A stretch of DNA of 64,000 bases from Trebonia kvetii (GTDB lineage Bacteria > Actinomycetota > Actinomycetes > Streptosporangiales > Streptosporangiaceae). Below, one piece after another: positions 46,278-56,831 of the stretch. Under the pieces are notes generated by a model. That model saw only the letters and a list, made by a program, of their open reading frames with translations. It did not search any database and was not told where the DNA came from. Every line of letters begins with the position of its first letter. Positions within the stretch are counted from its first letter, which is position 1. The stretch covers positions 1,825,529 to 1,889,528 of the forward strand of contig NZ_RPFW01000001.1 of NCBI RefSeq assembly GCF_007827045.1, in the 5' to 3' direction. The position numbers were made by a program, and so were the translations under genes.

Positions 46278-47417
46278 TTATAGCGCGACGCCGATCAGGA
46301 TCGGCTCAGGGGTGAGCGTGACGCCATAGGCGGCGCGGACGCCGGATACGATCTCGCGGGCCAGGGCAACTAGGTCCGCCGTGGTCGCGTCGCCCGCGTT
46401 GATCAGGGCGAGGGTGTGCTTGGACGAGACGCGCGCCGACGCCGGGGCGCCGTAGCCCTTGGCGAAGCCGGAGTGCTCGATGAGCCAGGCCGCCGGCACC
46501 TTGACGAAGCCGTCGCCTGCGGCGAAGCGCGGCACCGGGCCCGCGCCGAGGGCCGCCGCGGCGGTTTCGACCCTGGCGAACTCCCCGGCCGAGATCACCG
46601 GGTTGGTGAAGAAGGAGCCCGCGCTGCGGGTATCCGGGTCGCCGGGGTTGAGCACCATGCCCTTACGGGCGCGGATCTTGAGCACCGCGGAACGCACCTC
46701 GTCCGCCCCCGCCTGCTCCCCCATCGCGACGCCGAGCTCGGCCGCCAGCTCCGCGTACTTGACCGGCGTGGACAGCGACTGCCGCGCGAGCCGGAACGTC
46801 ACATCGAGCACCACGTGCCTGGGCTGCGGCGGGATCTGGCCCGAAGGCCCGTCGGGCCAGGAGATCAGGGATTCTGGCCGGCCGCTCTTGAAGAGACTGG
46901 TGCGGTAGGCGAAGGTGCAGAACTCGTTCGGGATGATCCGGATTTGGCCTTCCTGCCGGTCATACACCCGCACCTGCGTGATGACCTCGGCCACCTCATG
47001 CCCGTAGGCGCCGACGTTCTGCACCGGGGTGCCGCCAACGCGGCCGGGGATGCCGGACAGGCACTCGAGACCGGCGAGTCCCTCGGCGATCGTGGCGGCA
47101 ACCACGTCGTCCCAGTCCTCGCCCGCCGCGACGGTCACATCGACGCTGTCCGCGGCGTCCCGCACCGGCGCGTAGCTCACGCCCCGGGTGTTCACGTGGA
47201 TCACGGTGCCGTCGAAGCCGGCGTCGGCGATGACGAGGTTGGAGCCGCCGCCGATGACAAGCACCGGCTCCCGCGCCGCGTCGGCGGACCGGACCGCGGC
47301 GGTCAGCGTGTCGTCGAGCGACGCGGAGACGAAGGTCTTCGCGGGGCCGCCGAGGCCAAGCGTGGTGTAGTCAGAAAGGACCACCGGGGGGTTCGGGCGG
47401 TCATCCGCCCGCGACAT
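46278..47417 (-). CDS. murB: UDP-N-acetylenolpyruvoylglucosamine reductase
   Basis: 379 aa from ATG 47415-47417; a GTG three codons up (47424-47426) overlaps the hadB stop as GTGA and may be the real, coupled start. MurB reduces UDP-GlcNAc-enolpyruvate to UDP-MurNAc in the cytoplasm. FAD-binding VLVIGGGSNLVIAD, GLECLSGIPGRVGGTPVQNVGAYG, YRTSLFK, the catalytic Ser in RSAGSFFTNP and AAWLIEHSGFAKGY are diagnostic of type I MurB. Conserved neighbour of hadAB-rpmG in actinobacteria. Confidence 0.96.
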   Translation of the reverse strand: MSRADDRPNPPVVLSDYTTLGLGGPAKTFVSASLDDTLTAAVRSADAAREPVLVIGGGSNLVIADAGFDGTVIHVNTRGVSYAPVRDAADSVDVTVAAGEDWDDVVAATIAEGLAGLECLSGIPGRVGGTPVQNVGAYGHEVAEVITQVRVYDRQEGQIRIIPNEFCTFAYRTSLFKSGRPESLISWPDGPSGQIPPQPRHVVLDVTFRLARQSLSTPVKYAELAAELGVAMGEQAGADEVRSAVLKIRARKGMVLNPGDPDTRSAGSFFTNPVISAGEFARVETAAAALGAGPVPRFAAGDGFVKVPAAWLIEHSGFAKGYGAPASARVSSKHTLALINAGDATTADLVALAREIVSGVRAAYGVTLTPEPILIGVAL

Positions 47418-47422
47418 GGCAG

Positions 47423-47848
47423 TCACGGGAGGCGGACGGTGGCGCGGGCGCGGGTCAGCACCTTCGCGCCGTCGGCCCTGGCCACGATGTCGACCGTCAC
47501 CTGGTTGCCCTCGAGCTTGTCGAGGACCTTGCCGCTGATTTCGATGGTCGCGCCCGCATCGTCGTCGGGGACGGGGACCATGGCGGAGAAACGCACGCCG
47601 AAATCGGTGACCGCACCGGGGTCGCCCGCCCACTCGGTGAGGAGCTTGCCGGCCTGCGCCATGGTGTACATGCCGTGCGCGATCACGGTCGGCAGCCCGA
47701 CGGAACGGGCGATGCGCTCGTTCCAGTGAATGACGTTGAAGTCGCCGGAGGCGCCCGCGTACTTGACCAGGTCGAGGCGCGTCACCCGGTACGAGCGCTG
47801 GGGCAGCGCGGTGCCCTTCTCGACGCTGTCATAGCTGACGCCGGTCAT
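47423..47848 (-). CDS. hadB: MaoC-type (3R)-hydroxyacyl-ACP dehydratase subunit HadB-like
   Basis: 141 aa, hot-dog fold. The catalytic Asp/His are at D36 and H41 in GDFNVIHWNE, the same positions as in M. tuberculosis HadB, so this is the catalytic partner. It would dehydrate 3-hydroxyacyl-ACP in fatty-acid elongation with the HadA-like neighbour, whose reading frame it overlaps by four bases (47845-47848). In organisms without mycolates the exact acyl substrate is uncertain. Confidence 0.9.
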   Translation of the reverse strand: MTGVSYDSVEKGTALPQRSYRVTRLDLVKYAGASGDFNVIHWNERIARSVGLPTVIAHGMYTMAQAGKLLTEWAGDPGAVTDFGVRFSAMVPVPDDDAGATIEISGKVLDKLEGNQVTVDIVARADGAKVLTRARATVRLP

Positions 47849-48291
47849 TCCGCCCCTCGCTCAACGAGCGTTGACCTCGCGGTGCAGACGTGCTCGCCGT
47901 CCACCGTAACAATCTCGGTGGACGTGACGAGTATCGACATCGACCCGACGGACTTGATCGAGTCGACCGTCGTAGTGGCGACCACGACATCGCCTGCGTG
48001 CAGCGGGCGGGAGTAGCTGAAGCTCTGATCGGAGTGCACGACCATGGAGTAATCCAGCCCGAGCTCCGGATCGGCGTTCACCTCACCCGACGAGGCCATG
48101 CTGATGACGACCGCGAAGGTCGGCGGAGCGATTACGTCGGGATAGCCCGCCTTGACCGCCGCCTCCCGGCTGCGGCACAGCTCGCTCTGCTCGCCGATCG
48201 CGTCGGCGAAATCAGCGATCTTGACCCGGCTGACCTCGTACGGCTCGCCGGGCCCGAAGACCCGGCCGGCGAAGGCAGGGTTCAGGGCCAC
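47845..48291 (-). CDS. hadA: MaoC-type dehydratase partner subunit HadA-like
   Basis: 148 aa. N-terminal MaoC_dehydratas domain pattern (FAGRVFGPGEPYEVSRVKI, DVIAPPTFAVVISM, VHSDQSFSYSRPLHAGDVV) but lacking the D-x4-H catalytic pair, as in substrate-binding HadA of the HadAB heterodimer. Adjacent to rpmG (20-nt gap) and overlapping hadB. No hadC follows; murB does. Confidence 0.88.
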   Translation of the reverse strand: MALNPAFAGRVFGPGEPYEVSRVKIADFADAIGEQSELCRSREAAVKAGYPDVIAPPTFAVVISMASSGEVNADPELGLDYSMVVHSDQSFSYSRPLHAGDVVVATTTVDSIKSVGSMSILVTSTEIVTVDGEHVCTARSTLVERGAE

Positions 48292-48310
48292 GCCCGCTGC
48301 CCCGCCAGGA

Positions 48311-48475
48311 CTAGCGGGTCTCGCGGTGGGGCTGGTGGCAGCGGCAGTTCGGGCAGTACTTCTTCAGCTCAAGACGATCCGGGTCGTTGCGCCGGTTCTT
48401 CTTGGTGATGTAGTTGCGGTGCTTGCACTCCTGGCAAGCCAGCGTGATCTTCGGCCGGACATCGGTGGCAGCCAC
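48311..48475 (-). CDS. rpmG: 50S ribosomal protein L33 (zinc-type)
   Basis: 54 aa from GTG 48473-48475. Four Cys in two CxxC pairs (CQECKH and CPNCRC) make it the zinc-binding C+ form. [29 protein letters not shown] are typical. The conserved tRNA-Met-rpmG-hadA order is kept. Confidence 0.96.
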   Translation of the reverse strand: MAATDVRPKITLACQECKHRNYITKKNRRNDPDRLELKKYCPNCRCHQPHRETR

Positions 48476-48651
48476 GATGGAGTGCCTTTCTACTACACGG
48501 AAAGAGTCTGGACGATCAAGGTTACCGGACCCCACCCCATCGTCGGGCGGAGCCCGACATCCGGGGGGTCTGGGGGGTCGTCCCCCAGAGTAAAAGCTGC
48601 GAGGCAGCCGGGAAACCGCCCGAAGGCCGGTGACCACACTCCCCCGCCGAG

Positions 48652-48724
48652 TAGCGGAGACCGGACTTGAACCGGTGACACAGCGATTATGAGCCGCTTG
48701 CTCTGCCGACTGAGCTACTCCGCC
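48652..48724 (-). tRNA. tRNA-Met (CAT), elongator type
   Basis: 73 nt on the minus strand: acceptor GGCGGAG/CTCCGCT, D-arm AGCTCAGTCGGCAGAGC, anticodon loop CTCATAA with anticodon CAT, T-arm ACCGGTTCAAGTCCGGT, discriminator A, no encoded CCA. The first acceptor pair is G-T-like rather than the C-A mismatch of initiator tRNA, so elongator Met. A tRNA-Thr usually lies next to it in actinobacteria but is absent here. Confidence 0.95.
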
Positions 48725-48779
48725 AAGGAACTGACTACGTAAGGGTACCCGATCGGCAAGAAGGTTGCGCCACAAGCGG

Positions 48780-48874
48780 TTGTCCACAGGGCTGACCTGG
48801 CTGTCCGCCTCGCAATCCCTGCAAAATGGGTTATATCCACATACACGCAACAAGTTGCTCACAGGTTATCCACA
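48780..48874 (+). promoter_or_regulatory. Cluster of DnaA boxes
   Basis: Three same-strand 9-mers within 95 nt: TTGTCCACA (48780-48788, the actinobacterial consensus), ATATCCACA (48833-48841, 8/9) and TTATCCACA (48866-48874, perfect). A looser TTGCTCACA lies at 48855-48863. They occupy the gap between tRNA-Met and the 4-TM gene, an AT-rich island by local standards. Could titrate DnaA or regulate the flanking genes; no dnaA or dnaN is nearby, so not obviously oriC. Confidence 0.6.
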
Positions 48875-48905
48875 CGTCGGGACACTGACCAGCAGGCGCG
48901 GCCGG

Positions 48906-49343
48906 TCAGCTCTCGGTGAAGAACACCGTGAACACGACGATGCCGATGGTGGCGAAGGCAAGCAGCCCGTGGATGAGGATGACCGGACGCGGGAAGTGCC
49001 GTTCCGGCGGGACGCTGACCAGCCTGGTCTGCATCAAGCCCGGCTTGGAGTACTGGCGGTAGACCGAAAGCCAGCGCACCGCCATGATCAGCCCGAGGGT
49101 AGCGACGACGCCCAGGTCGATGACGCTCACCTGGGCGAGCCGCTCTTCGTCCGTCACTAGATAGAAGGCCCACACCAGCAGGCCGCCGACGCCCAGCAGG
49201 GCGTGCGTGGAGATCACCGGCACTGGCAGGCGGGTCGCGGTCCCGGTCTGGAAGTCGCGGTCGTACTCCATCAGCCAGATGATGAGCAGCACAAGGCCAA
49301 CGAGAACGGTGGCCATCCAGGTGACCAAAGCGACAGTGCTCAT
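48906..49343 (-). CDS. Four-TM integral membrane protein
   Basis: 145 aa from ATG 49341-49343 (AGGAG at 11 nt). Four hydrophobic helices: about 5-25 (VTWMATVLVGLVLLIIWLM), 43-63 (STHALLGVGGLLVWAFYLV), 72-90 (VIDLGVVATLGLIMAVRWL) and 118-141 (ILIHGLLAFATIGIVVFTV). His in STHALLG and LIHGLLA are placed at the membrane start of helices 2 and 4, which could hint at cofactor binding; that is speculative. Family not recognised. Confidence 0.75.
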   Translation of the reverse strand: MSTVALVTWMATVLVGLVLLIIWLMEYDRDFQTGTATRLPVPVISTHALLGVGGLLVWAFYLVTDEERLAQVSVIDLGVVATLGLIMAVRWLSVYRQYSKPGLMQTRLVSVPPERHFPRPVILIHGLLAFATIGIVVFTVFFTES

Positions 49344-49541
49344 AGAGTCACGTCTCCTGACGTTCGAGTGGTCATTGTTGACGCCCGGACGTCTCCTGGA
49401 GGCATCACCTGTATCAACGGAAGCGATAGCGATTCGGTTTGATTCGACATAGCTCGCTTTGACTAGCATTTGACCAGCGGCGAATGCCTAGCTAATGCCC
49501 CGGCGTCTGCGTCTTCTCGGGGTGCTGAAGTGGGGTTTTGA

Positions 49542-50203
49542 ATGAGGCTTAGCCGGTTCGTCCCGCTTGGCACGGCGGTCGTGACGGTCGTGACCAGCCT
49601 CTTGGCAGCTACGGCGGCGGTGTCCGTCGCGGCACCCCCAGCGGCTGTGCCTGCCGCCGCGCCCTGGCCCGTGGTCAGCAAGCTCAGCCTGACATCGAGC
49701 CCGGTCGCCGGCGGCGTGCGGGTCACGGTCACGGGCAGGTATTTCACCAAGGTCACCAAGGTCACCTTCGGGTCGTCCGCCGGAAAGTCGCTCAAGGTGC
49801 TATCGGGCACCAAGCTCGAGGCCACCGCGCCTGGTCACCCGGCGGGCGCCGTCAACGTCAGGGTGGTGGCTAAGGCGGGCACGTCCAAGGCCGTCACCGC
49901 CGACCGGTTCACCTACCCCTCCGGGATGCGCCAGCCCCGCGGCCACATGCAACTACGTGCACTTCGTGGTCACCAATTTCCCCGCGAACTCCATAGTGGA
50001 CTACGGCTGCACCGCCCATTCCGATGCGGGGGCGGCGACCAGCGACACAAACTCTGCCGGCGCGATAGCAGTGACAGATACCGGCGGCCATGCGTCCTTC
50101 GACGCTTCGCTAGCTTTCCCGTCCGCTTCCTTCGCTCCCCCCCAGCGGTGACATCGAGGTGTCATGCGGCACCGACGGCATCTGGGTTACCTACGACTCT
50201 TAA
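49542..50203 (+). pseudogene. Secreted IPT/TIG-domain protein broken by two +1 frameshifts
   Basis: The first frame (ATG 49542) encodes a signal peptide (RLSRFVPLGTAVVTVVTSLL, Ala-rich) and an IPT/TIG domain (about residues 43-122; VSKLSLTSSPVAGGVRVTV, GRYFTKVTKVTFGSSAGK, VTADRFTY). It then degenerates. Shifting at the C-run near 49917-49920 restores CASPAATCNYVHFVVTNF and DYGCTAHSDAG; shifting again at seven Cs (50137-50143) restores SGDIEVSCGTDGIWVTYDS with a stop at 50201-50203. In both cases removing one C repairs the frame. Either a decayed gene or homopolymer sequencing errors. Confidence 0.7.
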
Positions 50204-50328
50204 TCCCGGCCCGGTGCTTCCTCGTTACTCTTGTTAGGTGCGATGTTGACCTAGCCCCCGCAACCGCGCCCGTGGACCTCCAAGCGGCCCCGTCACCTAC
50301 GTAGACCGGAACCGCAACAGGAGGATTC

Positions 50329-50796
50329 ATGACGCACAACGTTCGGGTTGCAAGCCGTGACGACGCTGACGCGATCGGACGGTTGCTCTATGCCTTCAAC
50401 CGGGAATTCGATGAGCCCACGCCCGCACCGTCGGCGCTAGCGGAACGGATGCGGCTGCTCCTCGACGGCGACGACACCGTCGTCCTGCTCGCCGACGACG
50501 GCCTAGCGGGACCCGCTGGGCTGGCCGTGCTCCGATTCCGCGCGGCGATCTGGAGCGCCGGCCTGGAGTGCTATCTAGCCGAGTTGTACGTCACGCCCGA
50601 CCGGCGGGGGCGGGGGCTAGGGCGGGCGCTCATGGAGGCGGTCCTACACGAGGCCCGCGGCCTGGGCGCGGACACCATGGACATTGGTGTCGACGAGCCA
50701 GACGTTGCCGCCCGCCGGCTGTATGAGACCCTCGGCTTCACCAACAGGGCAGGAGGAGACGGTGGCGTGATGTACGTCTACGAACGCGACCTGTAA
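50329..50796 (+). CDS. GNAT-family N-acetyltransferase
   Basis: 155 aa. Acetyl-CoA pyrophosphate loop RRGRGLGRAL (residues 92-101), preceded by the beta-strand AELYVTP and followed by VDEPDVAARRLYETLGF, the standard GNAT order. Strong AGGAGG 6 nt before ATG 50329. Substrate unknown. Monocistronic; a hairpin follows at 50842. Confidence 0.9.
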   Translation: MTHNVRVASRDDADAIGRLLYAFNREFDEPTPAPSALAERMRLLLDGDDTVVLLADDGLAGPAGLAVLRFRAAIWSAGLECYLAELYVTPDRRGRGLGRALMEAVLHEARGLGADTMDIGVDEPDVAARRLYETLGFTNRAGGDGGVMYVYERDL

Positions 50797-51112
50797 GCGC
50801 CGTGTCTGGTACTCGCCGCTAACCGATGCACGAGCGGCAAAGGGCCCGGTGCGCATCGCGCCCGGGCCAGCCCGACGCCCTGGACCGGCCACCCGGGTGG
50901 CAGTCGTTGCCCGGTTGACCTCAGTCTGCAGCCGTTCTGCTCCCCACTCTTGATCGCCGTGCGATCAACGTACTCGCGTACCAACTCGGCATAGCTTCCG
51001 CGATATCGCTCGCCACGGGTGATGCCCTCGGTACCTCGTCTGGTTGACGCTGGCTTGGGCGAGTCACACGGGCTCGCGACAAGTACGGGTCTAGCATAAG
51101 ACGGGGGCTTCG
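50797..51112. other. Intergenic region upstream of the glucosidase gene
   Basis: 316 nt without a believable gene. It contains the GNAT terminator hairpin (50842-50869). Apart from that I see only a GATCGCCGTGCGATC inverted repeat (about 50954-50968) as a possible operator for the downstream glucan genes. Confidence 0.45.
50842..50869 (+). terminator. Hairpin after the GNAT gene
   Basis: GGCCCGG (50843-50849) pairs with CCGGGCC (50862-50868), and GCGC inside pairs as well. It lies about 45 nt past the acetyltransferase stop. No U-tract. Confidence 0.5.
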
Positions 51113-53808
51113 ATGGGGGCGGAAAGTGAGCGGGTCGCGGGGTTCGGCAAGCTAGAGGAAGGGCTGCGCCAGGCCAGTCAGTGGTACACGTGGGGACCGT
51201 ATGTCAGTGAGCGGCAGTGGGGAACGGTACGCGAGGACTACAGCGCCAGCGGCGACGCATGGGACTGCATAACGCACGACGAGGCGAGGTCGTACACCTA
51301 CCGGTGGGGCGAGGAGGGGCTGGCCGGGTTCTGCGACGTCGAGCAGCGGCTGTGCCTGGGCCTCGCGCTCTGGAACGGGCGCGATCCGATCCTGAAGGAG
51401 CGGGCCTTCGGGCTGACCGGCACGCAGGGCAATCACGGCGAGGACGTCAAGGAGTACTGGTGGTATCTAGACGCGATCCCGAGCCACGCGTGGAACCGCT
51501 GGCGTTACCACTATCCGCAGGGCGCGTTCCCCTACCAGGACCTGATCGACACCAACGGCGCGCGCAACAGGTACCAGCCGGAGTACGAGCTCCTGGACAC
51601 CGGGGCGTTCGAAGACAACCGCTACTGGATCACCGAGGTGCACTACGCCAAGGCCGATGCCCACGACGTTTTGATGAAGATCTCGGTGACCAACGCGGGA
51701 CCGGATGCCGAGACGCTGCACGTGCTGCCGACCGCCTGGTTCCGGGACACATGGTCGTGGGAGCCAGGAAGCGCCAAGCCGTCGATGGCGGCGACGAGCG
51801 ACATCTCCGTCGAGATCGAGCACCCGTTCCTGGGTCAGCTCGAACTGCTCGCCGAGGACGGCCCGGACGGCGTCCCGCCGACGCTCCTGTTCTGCGAGAA
51901 CGAGACGAACCACCAGCGGCTGTACGGATCGGAACCGATCACGCCGTATCCCAAGGACGGCATCAACGACCACGTCGTCGACGGCGCGGACACCGTCAAC
52001 CCGGACCGCACCGGCACCAAGTGCGCCTTCTGGTACAAGATTACTGTCCCGCCCGGCGAGACACGCGTGCTGCGCTTGCGGCTGCGGCCGGCGCAGACCA
52101 CAGACGCGTTCGGCCCCGCCTACGATCAGGTGCTCGCGGACCGCAAGGCCGAAGCGGACGAGTTCTACAGCGAACTGACGCCCGCCAGCGCCACCGCGGA
52201 CGAGGCGATGGTGATGCGGCAGGCGTTCGGCGGGATGCTGTGGAGCAAGCAGCTCTACTACTACAATGTCAGCCGCTGGCTGGACGGCGACCCGACCGAG
52301 CCCAGGCCACCGGACCAGCGACTGAGCGGGCGCAACTCCCGCTGGCGCAACTTCAGTGCCTTCGACATCATGTCGATGCCCGACAAGTGGGAGTACCCCT
52401 GGTTCGCCGCGTGGGACATGGGCTTCCACTGCGTGGCGCTCGCGCACGTGGACCCGGCCTTCGCGAAGTACCAGCTGATCCTGCTGTGCCGCGAGTGGTT
52501 CCAGAACCCGAATGGAGCATTGCCTGCTTACGAGTGGGACTTCGGCGACGTCAACCCGCCCGTCCAGGCGTGGGCGGCGCTCGAGGTGTTCGCGATCGAC
52601 GGCGGGCGCGACATCAACTTCATCAGCCGGATTTTCGACAAGCTGCTCGTCAACTTCACCTGGTGGATCAACAGGCAAGACGCCGAGGGAAACAACCTGT
52701 TCGAGGGCGGCTTCCTCGGCCTCGACAACATCGGCCCGATCGACCGTTCGCACCTGCCGGTCGGCGGGGTCCTCGAGCAGTCCGACGCCACCGGGTGGAT
52801 GGGCTTCTACGCGGTCGCCATGGGCGCGATGGCCGTCATCCTCAACCACTCCGGCCAGCGGCCCGCGCAGGATCTGGCGCTGAAGTTCCTCGAGCACTTC
52901 GCCGCGATCGCCGACGCGCTCGACAACCTCGGGCTGTGGGACGAGCAAGACGGGCTCTACTACGACCGGCTCAAGACACCGAGCGGGCCGGCCGTGCCAG
53001 TCAGGACCCGGTCGATGGTGGGCATGATCCCCGCGCTAGCGGCGGCCGTCATCACCGAGGACGACCTGCGCCATTCGATGGCGGTCGGCAAGCACTTCGC
53101 TGACTTCCTGATCAGGCACGAGATGACCGACCGGGAGAAGCTGAGCCAGCGCGGCCTGCTGCGCGGTGAGTCCGGCGAGCACCGGCTGCTGCTCAGCCTC
53201 TGCGGTCCGGACCGGCTGGAGCGGCTGTTGGCCAAGCTGTTCGATGAGCAGGAATTTCTGTCCCCGCACGGGCTGCGAGCGCTGTCCGCCTACCATCGCG
53301 AGCATCCCTATGTGCTCCAGGTCGAGGGCATCACGGCAACCATCGACTACGAGCCAGCGGAATCCACCACCCCGATGTTCGGCGGCAACTCCAACTGGCG
53401 CGGGCCGGTCTGGTTCCCGCTGAACTTCCTGATGGTAAGCGTGCTCGAGCGCTACCACCGGTTCTACGGGGACGACTACACGGTCGAGTACCCGACGGGG
53501 TCCGGTCAGCACCTGAGCCTGGGCATGGTCGCGGCCGACCTGGCAGACCGGCTGATCTCGATCTTCACACAAGACAAGGACGGCAAGCGTGCCTGTTTCG
53601 GCGGGACCGAGGTCATGCAGACCGACCCCGCATGGCACGACAACCTGATCTTCAGTGAGTACTTCCATGGCGACAATGGCGCGGCGATCGGCGCCTTCCA
53701 CCAGACCGGCTGGACCGGGGTGGTCGCCGACCTGATCCGGCGCAGGCACGGTGAGGTCGAAGCCGTTGGGGACGTCGTCCGGCGGATCATCGCTCAGGAG
53801 GCGCGGCA

Positions 53809-53812
<4 letters not shown>
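51113..53812 (+). CDS. GH63-type (MGH1-like) alpha-glucosidase
   Basis: 899 aa. The C-terminal about 530 residues (about 370-890) form the (alpha/alpha)6 barrel of the GH63/MGH1 group: [46 protein letters not shown] (likely catalytic acid) and [19 protein letters not shown] (likely base region near Glu/Asp). The N-terminal half is a beta-sandwich ([21 protein letters not shown]). No signal peptide, so probably cytoplasmic, hydrolysing alpha-glucosides. It is translationally coupled (GTGA) to glgX, suggesting work on storage-glucan or trehalose-derived oligosaccharides; the exact substrate is inference. Confidence 0.88.
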
Positions 53813-55998
<2,186 letters not shown>

Positions 55999-56144
55999 TT
56001 CTCAGGCAGTTGGTGGCGGACACGCACTGGGGTGACGGCCTTTCCCAGAACTTGGGCACGTATCGGGCACAGACAGCCGTTCACGGTACGCCGCGGCGAC
56101 GTCTCTTAGCTTCTGATCTCGGGAGCCAAGAGGCGTCGCCTGGA
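55999..56144. other. glgX downstream gap, start of degenerate region
   Basis: About 145 nt of non-coding sequence between glgX and the integrase-like remnant. No terminator hairpin of note. From here to the right edge intact genes become rare. Confidence 0.4.
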
Positions 56145-56478
<334 letters not shown>

Positions 56479-56831
56479 GATCCCGTCCTCATATCCAGGG
56501 CTGGCGAACCTAGGCCGGTCGTCCTCGCCGCGGGGGCAGGGAGCCGGTGACTTCACTAGTGACTACGACCCCAGACTTCACCAGACCCAGCGCGACAGGC
56601 CCGACTGCCGTACGGCTCTGACCTGCAGAAACCAGATCTCCTGCGACTCCCTCAGACGAAACCGGCGTGCATGGCGTGCAGAAGGTCAAGGCGTAACGGC
56701 TCGCTTTGGCCCGGATGTCTGCGGCCGCGCGTCCACGCCACAACCTAGCTCAGGACGGCCAGCGCGAGGCAGCGCGATACTCGCCGCGCTTTGCTGAATG
56801 CTCACTGAGTCAGGGCGGAGGAGGTTGCTCG
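56479..56831. other. Non-coding stretch
   Basis: 353 nt between the xylA remnant and the cNMP/TrxR-like gene. I see no gene, tRNA or strong repeat. It must hold the promoter of the following gene; GGAGGAGG at 56817-56824 is the ribosome site of ATG 56832. Confidence 0.45.

Noticed and set aside
48780..48874. Chromosomal origin oriC
   Set aside because: Only three boxes and no dnaA, dnaN, rpmH or gyrB nearby; reported as a DnaA-box cluster instead.
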